Shown: piece by piece, positions 51,701-62,300 of the stretch
Layout: each line of letters begins with the position of its first letter
How positions within the stretch are numbered: the first letter of the stretch is position 1
Source of the DNA: Osmia lignaria lignaria
Taxonomy: Eukaryota > Arthropoda > Insecta > Hymenoptera > Megachilidae
Direction of reading: 5' to 3'
NCBI RefSeq assembly: GCF_051020975.1
Contig: NC_135037.1
Coordinates: forward strand, 8,742,001-8,806,000
Length of the DNA stretch: 64,000 bases
Notes under the pieces: generated by a model
Seen by the model: the letters and a program-made list of their open reading frames with translations, nothing else
The model's database searches: none
Told to the model about the DNA's origin: nothing
Made by a program: the position numbers and the translations under genes

Positions 51701-54700
51701 ATTTCAGTAATCCCTAACACAATGATAGTCAAGTATACTTTGTATCCAGCACGACTTTTAATTTCTCTTCAGATGATTGATAAATGAGGAGTTTAGAAAT
51801 TTGTTATTTGGAATTGACAAGCGATTATGTAAAATGTATTATGTGCCTTTGTGCCTTGCTTTACAGTAATTTTCCATTTACAGTATTCTTGGAACGTCTG
51901 TTTTGTGTTTTTTAATTCCTTTTTCCATTTAGTTTAAAAATTAACCCCTTCAAGTAGTTAAAATATTTTGGCAACTAGTTGACAACTAGTTTTGCTTCAG
52001 AATCAATAAAATTTTACCACAAGAAAATAAAAAATTTAACCCAGATAAGGGAAGAGGTTACCTGAATTCAAGTTTATTTGAAATAAATTTACAATTTATG
52101 GAATGGTAATAATTGTGTATAAAATTTGTGAAATATATTTATTTGCAATGCTTGAGAATTTCATCATCAATTTCAAATTTCATTCAATCTCAAATGAATC
52201 GTTCATTTATTTTTATAAAGAAATTTTATAATTATTGCGTTTCTTTGATTTATTAGATCCATGAGATGTCTTATTTGTAAATATTACAAATATTTACTTT
52301 TATTTAGTGGCGTGATCATTATTTTCAAACTTTTAATTTTGTTCTTTTAGGCTTTAGAATTATTTGCAAATACTTGAAAATTTAATCGTCAATTTAAATT
52401 TCAGTTATTTGTATAAAGCAATCTTATATTAATTACGATTCTTCGATTAAGATCCATGAGATGTCTTATCTATAATAATTACTAGTGGCATGATCACTAT
52501 TTTCAAACTTTTAATTCCCTTCTTTTAGGCTTTAGAATTATTTGTAAATACTTGAAAATTTCATCATCAATTTCAAATTTTAGTTATTTGTACATATAAA
52601 GCAATCTTATAATCGCGATTCTTTGATTTAGATCCATGAGATTTCTTATCTATAATGTTCACTATTGGCGTGATCACTATTTTTCTCGTGATCATTTTTA
52701 ATTTTCTGTCTTTGGACTTTAGAATTATTTTATTTTATTGATCACAGATTCGTTAACCCAATACGAGTTTAAACGATAAAGATCCAATTTAATACAAAAA
52801 TTTTCTAGTCACGGACGTCTTTCGTGTTTCTATTTAATTCTTTCTCTGTGACGAAATAACATTATCTTTGGTGTGTTTTCTATTCAATAAATCTTGTAAT
52901 GAAGATTTCAGTAATTATAATTATTTTCTTTTTCTAAACGTAATTAACTGAAAGCAGAATTAAAAATAGGTTCACAATTTGCAGTATTTCATTTTAAGGA
53001 AATTGTAATTATTATTAAAAGTTCAATGAATAAACCTAATATTTACAACAGATTGCAAATGTATAAACGAGGAAAAAAATCAATCATTTTCCAGACGAAA
53101 TGTCTCTACGAATGCAAAACAGAACTGTGGAAACGATACAATCTTTCTCGTATCGTGATGCCAGTCACAACAGTAATTCTTTATTACTAATAATCTGTAC
53201 TGGTTCAAAGAATATAAATCAAGACGCATTGTTGAAGATGCAGTGTCATTAATTTTTCAACCTTGCGACATCTCGACAAATCGTATCGATTAATTTTTAT
53301 GGTCATCGATTCGTCCGTTTTATCTGGTATGTAGGCCGGGTAAATGCGACCCTAGAGAATCTCAGTATCACTATTTACACGTGTTCATCACACGATCATT
53401 ATCGTGTCAACTTCCTTATCTATCTACGTTTCATTATTTATATATAAGCACGTGTGCATGCGCTACATGCCATTGAACGTTCTCCACTTTTGGTTAATTT
53501 CATTTGAAATTAAATCTCTTCTTCATTGGCGCCTGTCGATGATCAATAATTGATCTTGATCGAAACAGACGTTCGAAGAAGCTGAAGAACCGTGTCTCGA
53601 GGCTTGAATCTGATATATAGATTCTCATCACTTATTTCGAGTACATTTTCACGTGACTTTGATGTCATGATTTTTGTCTAGCATGATATTTACTACGATA
53701 TTTTTCTTGGACAAGTCATTTTTTGTGACCTACCTTAATTCATTAATTCTCAGAGATTGAAAATGTCTCATCTTCAAGATAGTAATACTTTATATTATAA
53801 AACATATTATATTATATATGGAAATAGGTAATTAAGTAATTAGTCAATTAATTAATTGTTACTGTTCCAGGCTCGCGCAATGGATCAAAATAATCATTTC
53901 TCTGTCCGTGATGTGTTCGTTTGGATTAGGTTATTACGTGATAGTTTCAATACTATGGCCAATGATCAAGTCGAGATTTGAAAATTATAATTACAGTGAG
54001 ATAATATTTCGTTTTTGCGGAGTAATTGTACTCTGTAAGTGAGATTTTAATTATAAATTATAATATATCATGCAGGCTTCCCTCGCGAAAATAGAGGAAG
54101 CAGAAATTCTCGGAATCCTAATTTTGAAAATATTAATGTTAAAAGTAATTTAGAAATAAAATAACATAATTTTTAAGTATGAAATATTATATAATTTAGT
54201 AAACAATTAAGAAGTATGAATAATAATATAAATATCGATTCAAGTTCTAAATATTTAAAATTTCATGGCTATCAATTAAATTCTCAATCCGGTATTTATG
54301 GATGGCGAGACTTTCCTTATAAACTTTCCTTAAATCTTGGGATTCCCTAAAGTTCCCTTCCACCTTCGTGCAATTTACATATTACATTATTCATTGATTT
54401 TAGTTCTCGTTGCCATCGCAGTACCAGAAATGGTTCCTTTGCTCGGATTTTTCACAGCCTTTAGTATAACCACAGGCATGCTATTGATTCCTATATTAAC
54501 AGAGACAATGACAAAATGGCAAACAGCTACAAAGTACCTTTTAGCAAAGAATGTCAGTATTTCCTTCATCTGGATAACATTAATGGTAAGTATTCGACAG
54601 ATAAATTCCATTTTATAATTTTAACGATATTAAAGCAATCGTTTATTTTCTCGGAATGTCAACGTTAAAATTCAGTTGCATCAGATTTTCAAAGTTGGTG

Positions 54701-55585
54701 CATTAAATTATAACGTTTCGTCATTAGGTCGTTTATTATCAATAGTTTGTTTTGTCTTTCATGATTACGCGAATTAAGCAACGAAGAAACATACCTACAG
54801 ACTGTGTTGTACGCAATAAAGTGTTACATGTTGCTGAATTGCCTGTTTCTTTCAGTGGATTATAAAACGAAATGTGAAACACCTGTAATTTAGTTTTGCG
54901 TAAACTCGATTCAACGTTTAAGCGTATGCATAAATAAAAATTGCTTTGATATCGGTTTCACTTAGTCATTTCGTCATCTAACCACTGTTCTGGTCGACTC
55001 GTTGTAATTTAAAGAAAGAATTATAAGAAATTCTCTAAATCTCGTCTGAATTGGAAACATTACAAAATTGGAGAGGAAGTGATCTTTTCTAGTCGAAATA
55101 ATTTAATAAATAGACTAACAAATTGGTGTACCCAATGTTAGAAAAATGATTAATTTTTTATTTGAAAATTTCTACATATAAAAATATTCTTATTAGTTTT
55201 CTTATTAGTTTAAATAATGAGGTTTCTATTGCACCAAACGCAATTTTAAATTCACACCCACTGAAATGTTAGTAAAATGAATTATTTCAAACAGTGTTAG
55301 GACTAATAAAAACAAGTGCACGAGAAACGTTGAAACGTTTTCTTAGCAATTACAGCTCATACAGTAATGACACTTTTTTACATATTTTTAATTGCATCGA
55401 TAACTTACGATAATTTCTCAATATTCCCCACAGACAGTGTCAAGTAAAATACCTATCTTCCATTAAGATAATGTATTTTACAGAAAAAATGTTTGATTTT
55501 ATGAATTTGACAGATTTTTGGAGCTATTGAAAGTATGCAGTCCATCATCAGGGAATATGGCCATGTGAAAGAGAAAGGCTGTTGA
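45754..55585 (+). CDS. SLC36-like proton-coupled amino-acid transporter (whole gene, 7 exons)
   Basis: The exons are 45754-45764 (candidate), 47049-47199, 47758-47964, 49471-49916, 53871-53995, 54353-54585 and 55514-55585. All junctions agree in phase and give 414 residues. The protein is a multi-spanning membrane transporter of the AAAP/SLC36 (PAT, insect pathetic/CG1139-like) family, which moves small amino acids, often with protons, across plasma or lysosomal membranes. The match rests on the first-helix motif HLLKSALGNGIL, the segment RCSQLLCRRYHIPMLDFAKT, and the hallmark CLPLENTMKNP near residues 216-226. Two usually conserved places differ. Gly-Thr-Gly in helix 1 is Gly-Asn-Gly (residues 18-20), and the usual Glu-Gly before the PLEN motif is His-Asn (211-212). 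The soluble N-terminus is very short if the first exon is right. Substrate cannot be inferred. Confidence 0.85.
46531..46675. mobile_element. 145-bp pogo/Tigger-like MITE in the first SLC36 intron
   Basis: Inverted repeats of 21 bp with one mismatch bound the element. The left end is CAGTAGACTCTCGTTATATT plus G, and the right end in reverse complement is CAGTGGACTCTCGTTATATT plus G. The right flank is TA; the left flank is TG, possibly a mutated TA. The CAGT start and TA target suggest the pogo/Tigger branch of Tc1/mariner elements. The interior has no coding capacity. Confidence 0.8.
47049..47199 (+). CDS. SLC36 gene, exon with transmembrane helix 1
   Basis: The acceptor TTTCAG ends at 47048 and the donor TTG|GTAAGT is strong. 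The first base completes a split codon. The exon then encodes DFATLMHLLKSALGNGILFL, followed by PNAFKRTGYVMSIICSIFMG and a second helix. This matches the conserved start of the PAT transport domain (consensus HLLKG-LGTGIL-MP-AF). It is read in a different frame from the longest open frame at this position. Confidence 0.85.
47485..47701. mobile_element. piggyBac-type MITE, copy 2, in SLC36 intron 2
   Basis: The inverted repeats are CACTAGAACTACC (left) and the complement of CACGAGAACTACC (right). TTAA follows on the right (47702-47705) and ATAA precedes on the left, a decayed TTAA. The interior shares long stretches with the copy at 6561-6752 (TGAAAATAATGTAGATTACT, AACCAGTCATTTTGA). It lies 56 bp upstream of the next exon. 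Confidence 0.85.
47758..47964 (+). CDS. SLC36 gene, exon 3
   Basis: Phase 0 at both ends, 69 codons, acceptor GAGAGCAG and donor CAA|GTGAGG. It encodes VRCSQLLCRRYHIPMLDFAK, matching the loop and start of helix 3 of insect PAT proteins. It ends with helix NVIVCFVHCQAAVIYILYVS. The pyrimidine tract before the acceptor is poor, possibly because a MITE sits just upstream. Confidence 0.85.
48820..49137 (+). repeat. Diverged tandem duplication, about 168-bp unit
   Basis: The unit starting at 48820 (TTGTGTTTATTAAATTGTTT) is repeated from 48988 (TTGTGTTCATTAATTTGTTT). Shared landmarks include CATAAGAGATA and AACTTGTCAAA. It lies inside an SLC36 intron. Confidence 0.75.
49471..49916 (+). CDS. SLC36 gene, exon 4 with the PLEN motif
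   Basis: The acceptor is AATTTTTCAG and the donor AA|GTGAGT; the exon ends two bases into a codon. It encodes about four membrane helices. It contains VIEYFTGVELDVRVYIVAVL, the sequence LCYLLEDFPDPGRLKPF, and the family hallmark VCLPLENTMKNPRHLP. A His-Asn pair (CAT AAT from 49732) stands where Glu-Gly is usual just upstream. Asn-Val-Thr and Asn-Met-Thr sequons are present but lie next to or within helices. Confidence 0.92.
49917..53870. other. SLC36 intron 4 (about 4 kb)
   Basis: AT-rich. It contains the 52.1-52.7 kb tandem repeat. No nested gene is recognised. Confidence 0.7.
52141..52733 (+). repeat. Three diverged tandem units of about 170-230 bp in an intron
   Basis: Units start near 52141, 52372 and 52540. 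Each contains TTTCATCATCAATTTCAAAT-like sequence, then GATCCATGAGATGTCTTAT-like sequence, a GGCGTGATCA block and CTTTAGAATTATTT. The divergence indicates an old duplication. Confidence 0.75.
53871..53995 (+). CDS. SLC36 gene, exon 5
   Basis: The acceptor is ACTGTTCCAG and the donor ACA|GTGAGA. It completes a Lys codon and encodes LAQWIKIIISLSVMCSFGLG followed by YYVIVSILWPMIKSRFENYN. This matches the helix after the large loop in PAT proteins, with the typical FxYGLQFYV-like pattern. It ends one base into a codon. Confidence 0.87.
54073..54250 (+). mobile_element. Copy 5 (truncated) of the TGTAC-ended MITE family in SLC36 intron 5
   Basis: It shares the AT-rich arm with the other copies (TCCTAATTTTGAAAATATTA, AAAGTAATTTAGAAATAAAA) but lacks clear inverted-repeat ends and the GC core. 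It fills much of a 357-bp intron. The boundaries are approximate. Confidence 0.65.
54353..54585 (+). CDS. SLC36 gene, exon 6
   Basis: The acceptor CCTAAAG is only moderate, but the phase (two bases completing Ile) agrees with the previous donor. The frame encodes PFHLRAIYILHYSLILVLVA and IAVPEMVPLLGFFTAFSITT, the conserved A-A-IP helix pair of the family. It ends phase 0 at ATG|GTAAGT. Confidence 0.85.
55514..55585 (+). CDS. SLC36 gene, last coding exon
   Basis: The acceptor TTTGACAG ends at 55513. Phase 0; it encodes IFGAIESMQSIIREYG and a short Lys-rich tail ending Gly-Cys, then TGA. It matches the final helix-plus-amphipathic end of PAT proteins (F/G-x-Y/A-S-x-x-x-I). Confidence 0.75.
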   Translation: MFGAIESMQSIIREYGHVKEKGC

Positions 55586-57900
55586 CTGATTGTGAGTGTT
55601 AATTAGTGAAAATCGAAACTGTAAAATCAATTTTGCTGCCGCACCTGTTTCTGAAATTAATGAGAATTTTATAATGATTGTAGAAATATATGTTTCTTGC
55701 TATAATTTATAGATAAATTTTCGTTCTTATCAATCTTTGTTTTTTTATTATTTGTAATTGTAAGACTAACAAACCTTTTAAAAAAGCTAGAAAAGGTGCT
55801 AATTATAGAAGAATGTGAGTAAGTAAAACATACATACACACAGACTTTTTATTTTGCTGCAAACAGCATTAATAATTTAATTAAAAAATTAAGAAAAGAT
55901 TGTATAAACCAGATATGTAGAAAATTAAACAAAAATGCATTCGATGAAAACTTCATTAATACAGAATATGAAATTTCATTTTTTTTATTTAAAATATTTT
56001 GTCCAATTTCATTTGCATGTTTATTAAAAACAGAAAACAGTATTTACTATCGTACAACGATATTTGCAACGGATACAGTTATATCCTTTTTCTGTTCACA
56101 GTAATGGGTTTCTGCGAATTAATGGAGACAATTACATCAGCATAAAGGAAAAACAAATTGTAATTGCAGAAGGAAGTTTTTGTGTAGATGCTGTGACGTT
56201 GTCCAGAACTAGGAAAAACAATCTGACCAATCATTATAACTGCGGAATGTTATTTATACGATTTATTAATTCAGTATGAATGATTTATCGATTGTACTCA
56301 TAATAATGCATGTGTACTAACTGTTCATTTATTGAAAATTAATTCATAGATTATCTTATATTTTAATTTTCAATATTTGTTTGACAGAAGCGAAAAATAT
56401 AGGCGTGGAAACTTTAAGCGAAGTTTCTTATCGTTCTTCCATTTAGAACGCTTTATATGTCAAGGAAGGAACTCGTTAACAATTAAGATTTCTTTTCTTA
56501 ACACTGTGTATTTGCTGCTGCTTATGATTAGAGGAGTGTTAGAATGAGTCATCAATGGCAATACATAGATTTCTATAAACGAGAAATGAATGTTATTTAT
56601 GACAGAATTAATACGAAGATTTAAGGTATTCAATACGTTTGCATCCTAAAAGAAATTAGCACTGAAAGCTTTTAAGCGTTCACCGCCACAGTAGAAATAA
56701 CCGTATCTAGTCAGACACGCGATAAGATAGATTAGGAAAGATATTACACATTAATTTCTTAATACGATGCTTCATTTTGGTATTTCGCATTATTACTGTA
56801 ATTTTAATGTTATCCTAACGTTTCCATTGCTTAATTATTTAATTTAATTAAAGTAGTAGTGTTGATCACTGTCTTTAGGTATTTTAAACAATCAGAGGGT
56901 TGAAAAACTGGAAAATTCAGCTATAATTTAAACAACATCCTAAAAATCATAAATTTCATGATTTTAATGAATTTTGTATCCCTCCCAAGAAAGTATCTCT
57001 TAACAAAGAATCCAATAAAACTGCTAAATATGAAATAATAATTTTCTGGCTATTATTTTTTCTGTTACAAGAAAACAATGATAAAAGGCTCTGTATTCGT
57101 TGAAACTTTTATATCATTCATTTTTATATATTTTCTTGGAAGCACAAACAACTTTCAGATAAACAGAAAGATTTATTCTGTTTTGAAAAAATTGAAGATC
57201 TATATTTATCTCGCACTAAATTCCTTAAAAAAATAATTCTAACTTTTATATTTCAGTTTAAAGTGTTCAAAAGTACGTGATTCTTTATAACTTGAAATAA
57301 CTTTTAAAACTGAATTCTTCTAACAGAGTTAAAGTGTTAATACGTTGAATGCCATGGGGTTAAATATGCTTGAATAATTAAAATAAAACAATAGGAAAAC
57401 ATTATTTCAAGTAATATTGTTTCTGTACAAATAATGTAAAATAGCAAATAGAAAGCTGGAAATTCGAAATTTCAAAATTAACTATTCCACTGCGGCATTC
57501 ACTGTGTTAATACTTTATTACCGGAAGTTTATTAATAGGCTTTTTCATAGCATCGACTGTTAAAGAAAAATCAATCAATAACCTTTTGATTATTACAGAT
57601 TCACGTGTAACTCGTCAGTTGAAACAAGTTCCAAAATTTCAACATTTCAAAATCTCAATATTTCAAAATTTGAGTTCCAAAATTTCAACATTTCAAATCC
57701 CAATATCTCAAAATTGGGTCAATATTTATGGTCGGTGGATAATGTGTTAATATAGAAAGTTAACTAAAAATGGAAAAATAAAATTAGAATTTAACATCAC
57801 TTAGACCAGATTTTATGCCACGTCTAATGATCTCATATCCCGTCCCATCTGTTTACGCGTAACCCCATCGAAACTGTGTACGATCGTCCCATGATTCATG
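55586..57900. other. SLC36 3' UTR and intergenic AT-rich DNA
   Basis: No canonical AATAAA is obvious close after the stop; variant signals such as ATTAAA occur at about 55880. No exon is recognised. A TTTCAAAATT-type minisatellite lies at 57625-57715. Confidence 0.5.
57625..57715. repeat. AAAATTTCAACATTTC minisatellite
   Basis: Short units (CCAAAATTTCAACATTTCAA and variants) repeat about six times. It resembles the array at 43060-43150. Confidence 0.7.
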
Positions 57901-58300
57901 CCTCTACACCACTTACGCAACGGTTTAAAACCGCGTACTAAGCGGAGACGAGGAGTCTGCACGATGAAAAAGAGCGTGGCCCGGGGAAAAGAGTTCAGGA
58001 GATCGGCGAGTCTGGTGAGGGTACGATCGTGGAGGGAAGGAAGCGAGGAAAACAGATGCGATTAGTGAAACGGAGCGAGATGGAAGGTAGGTGAAAGGAA
58101 GCGGGCAAGATGTTGACGGTGCGAGATCGGTAGGAAGCGGATCGCGGTGGCCCTGTCTGGCCGCGATCGTCGCGATGCTAAGGACGACTCGCGACCGTCT
58201 TCGTAAGCACGTCCGATAGAACTTATTAGGAGAACGGCCTCTATCTCCCCTCCCACGCATCGCGACGTCGATTCTAGCGAAACGCTGTTACACACGCGTG

Positions 58301-58338
58301 TATATATACCTGCGTCACGCCGAAAAAACCTGGCCAGT
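58301..58338 (+). promoter_or_regulatory. Candidate core promoter: TATATATA box and initiator-like CCAGTC
   Basis: TATATATA at 58301-58308 lies about 30 bp upstream of CCAGTC (58334-58339), which is close to the arthropod initiator TCAGTY. The spacing is standard for RNA polymerase II. The start would be near 58336 on the + strand. No downstream promoter element is seen. Confidence 0.4.
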
Positions 58339-59342
58339 CGTGTGCGACGTCTATCACCGTCTTCCACGCGGATTACATTCCGTGCTGTCAATCACTTCCG
58401 ACCACGACCGGGTGCCGTCTCACGACTGGGTTCCATCCTTTCTTCGGTGATCCAACGCACGAAACGATTTTGCAAAATTCTTGGAAGAATTGGAGGTACA
58501 CCGGGACAAATTGGAATCATAAACTTGGAAGATCTGAGAGGACTCTATTTTTTAAAAATCCTTATTCAAGAGAGGAAGATCGTGGGAAGAAATTGGCCAG
58601 AAGGACGGAGGTAGTCGGGATTGTATAATCTGGAGACGATAAGAGGAAATTCCGGTGGAATTAAAACTAAAGAAAATTCCGAGCAAAACAGAAGCTTGTT
58701 GCAGTATTATCGTCGATCGGAATTAATACGATCGCGTTAATGATCCGGCGTTTTATCGTCGTTCAATAAATCAAGCTTATGACATTGGTTAGTCTCTGCA
58801 ATCCATCGATAAATGTTATCGTTCTTGCTGCTATCAAACATCGTAGAAAGATAAAAAATAATAGCTCGAGGTTCGATTTCGAGTTCCGCAATTAAAGGAG
58901 GATCAGGAAGGAACTACTTGGGAGGAGTAACTCGAGGATGTGAACAAGTTGATCTTTGGAAAAGTATCGCATCGTTCGTTCAGCGTTTTGCCAAGGGACA
59001 CCGACGTGTTTCCCTTCTTTTTTCCTTTCTTTGGAAATTCGGAATTCATCGTTCGAGGACACGCGTGAGTACATTTATGTTGAACGACATTCCGTGATTA
59101 CGCTCGCGTGCAAAATCATTCCGCGTTGATAAACGGTGAACAGCGAACTGAAAACGTTTCGCGTTACGTAATTGAATGGACTTTCGACGCGGAACGGGAT
59201 TAAGATACGTCCTCCTGATTTCGTTATCGGGGGTTTTAATGATGCCGAAACTGGATTCATCGTGTCGCGTGCAGATGTCCGATCGAATGTACATCGATCA
59301 CTGATCGACGCTTGTGAAGCTACCTGTTGTAAACATTTCAAC
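58336..59342 (+). other. Candidate untranslated first exon of a downstream gene
   Basis: It runs from the inferred transcription start to the strong donor GTAAGT at 59343, where GC content drops. It has several ATGs with short frames. The longest of note, 59176-59304, encodes 42 residues beginning Met-Asp-Phe-Arg-Arg and resembling a signal peptide. The gene served would extend beyond the window. Confidence 0.35.
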
Positions 59343-62300
59343 GTAAGTTGACGTTTAGGAGTATAGACGCTTGGAGCTTTGAAGATTTTAGACGTGAGCT
59401 AAACAAAAATTTAATCACACATTAATTAGCGATACGATTAGGGTAGATATTATTAATAGAATAACAATTAATCACATTATAATTTATCTTCTTCCTATAA
59501 TTAACGATTTATTTAGTTAAAAATAATTCAATTGTTTGCAAAATTTAACACTTTTATTATTAAGGATGTTTGTGGTTGCTTAATGAGAAGCTATTATTGT
59601 TATTTTTTTTTCTTTTTTAATTCATAAGTGTTTATTGGATCGAAGTAAGGAAGAAATGCAAACGTTCTTCTTTTATTTATAATATTCATCGTAAATAATA
59701 AATTGTTATTTCATAATTTTTGAAATGTTACTGCCTTATTATCAGTTACAGTTATTAAAAATTGCTAAATTTATAGTTCATGATATAACATAAATTAAAT
59801 AAGAAAAATCATTATTATTAAAATGTTTAGATATTGTTTATTAATAGTAACATCTAAGGTATGTCTATTTTGTAGATTTCAATTTGACAATTAAATTTTT
59901 CTTTAAAATAGTCGCTTTATCTATAACCAATCATGTTTTAAATAGAGAAATGTCTATATATGTCGGTGTATTTGTGATTACTTATCATGGTCAGGGAACC
60001 TTGAAGTTAACGAGGTACCGGTAGTAACGTAATGCAACTATACAAAGCGAAACCTTGCTGAAACACTTTCAAATCGCCTGTAAATAGCATTTGTAACAAT
60101 TCTATGATGCGACAGATAGTGCACTTCCATAGTTCCTGAAAACGATTGTTTACCAAATCTATGTAGGAAATCGTTAAAGTGTCATTAAACAATGCATGAT
60201 TTGCCTTTGTAGAAGTTACTTGCAAATTGCAAATATCTACAGTAAATTGTAGGTACAAATATTTGTATTTACTTAATCATTATAGTAATTGCTTGTGTGT
60301 CATACTCTTTTGAAAGAGATATCATGAAGCGAGTATTGAATTGAAATTAATAATTTTAATGCTACATTACGTTGAACTGGGATGAATCATGAAATTTGAA
60401 TCATCAGTTTAATAACTTTAGGATGAAATAAAAGGTGGGGTGGTTGATAAAATATGATACCCTGAAAAACATTCTAAAACATGTACTGAAATAAGATGAA
60501 TGTATCGAGTGTGTACAAAAAGACCGAAGAGCGTGTTATGACGGGGAACGATGATTGATGATTTTAAAATTCAATTTTCGTTTGTTTGCTTCGATTAACA
60601 TCTTGCGGTTTAGTAAACGTGTTATAGTTAGCAGCGTGTCGAATCCGATAAGCGCTAATTCGTTAATTTGATCTGCAAACTTTTCGTGGAATTTATATTG
60701 TTTTGTGAATAACATTGTCAAAATTAATTTTCAAACTATACACAGAACTCAAAAGAATTCTAAAATAAAACATAAAAAGAATAAATTATTATTTCATATA
60801 ATTTACAAATTTTCAAGTATTCAAATAGTAAAATTAAATGCATTTAATGCAATTTGCAAACTAATCACACTTTTATCATAAAAAATTCATTTACTGCAAA
60901 ACTAGAGAACAATGCTCACAATTATTGATTATTATTTGTCATTTTCGATCAATGAACAGTAATTATTAACAATCATGTATAATTAGGAAGAAGAAAAAAC
61001 TAATTATCTGCAGTTTTAAATTACTCAGAAAAGTTCAAAAGAATGAATATAAATATATTGTGCAGATCTATGACTCCGTTGTGTCATAGTAGATTTTCCT
61101 GGGCGTATCAGTCGCATAACAGCCGGCTGTACCGGAAATCAGCGATCCCGGCTCTCGTGAAACTATGTACGTGTCGACCGAATATTAAAGTGCACCTTTA
61201 TCGAGGAATGCGGTTAACAGCTGATCGCATAGGGAAATGACGTGTTCAGAGGTAATTGAGTGTTGCATGATTACGTGCATCAATGCGCGACACGAAGTAA
61301 TACTACCTTGCAATTCTTTTCACTTTTTTTTCATCCCGACATCTGTTATTAGGTGAAGTCTTGTTGAGTTTCGATCAGCATTTATTGCTGATTATGATAT
61401 GATCCGAATAACTAGTGATCGTAGTTTACAACATTTTTTCCCTTCATTTTCGTTCTCGAGTAAACCATTAAATACAGTTCTGTTCAATTTCAATTCAATT
61501 TCGTTGCATTTCTGTGATTGCAGTTTGATTTTGGTCATGTATTTCATGAAATTAGATGAATTAACTGTCGGTTATAATGCAAAAATTTATATAATATTAT
61601 AACACCAATGAAGTGCAAAAAAATAAATAATATTTTCTTTTCTTATCATTTTTCACGATAGCTCCGCTAAAAAACAGATTTGATTCAACTTTGCGACCAC
61701 CTGTGAAAAGAAAAAACAAATGAAAACAACTTTTGTTTTACCAGCTTCTGAATAAAGAAATAAATTTTCTTTCACTCATGCGTTTCATATCATTGCCAAC
61801 TTAGATATTATTTCAAGAGCCGTTTCAGACTTATCTTGTAAATCCATGCAATTATACACAGCTTACAAAGTATAAAGTACACAAGTTAGATATTAAATGC
61901 TGTTATAATGATCCGTTAATAAGAAGGCTTACAATGTGAAAACTATACTAATCCCTCGATTAAGTTTATCATGTAAGTAGATCAATCTTGATCCAAAAAA
62001 TATGCTATCAAAGTGATTTCATTACAAATGTTATAATCACTAATGACAAGCAAGAAAATTTAAAACACGAGAAGTACATCAATTTTTTAATTAAAAATTT
62101 TCCTATAAGTAGTATTAAGTATGATGACATAAAATTATCGCAAAATAGAACTTATGTCATATTAGTCTGAAGCTTGAAGTTCGAGGAATATGATTATGTA
62201 AATTTTTCATTAATATGCTTAATACAGAATGACTAATTGCAATCATAGCAAACAATGAATCACAGTGAAATTTCTGCATTGTTCCTTCATAAATTTTAAT

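Larger units (their letters stand above)
57900..59342. other. GC/CpG-rich island
   Basis: A sharp rise in GC and CpG between AT-rich flanks, ending almost exactly at a strong splice donor (AAC|GTAAGT, 59343). Many overlapping open frames on both strands are composition artefacts. It fits a promoter plus first exon. Confidence 0.6.

Noticed and set aside
6880..57365. Many TTAACCC / GGGTTAA heptamers (e.g. near 6893, 10245, 14460, 33289, 57358) as piggyBac ends
   Set aside because: Most have no matching inverted partner within a plausible distance, so they are only suggestive.
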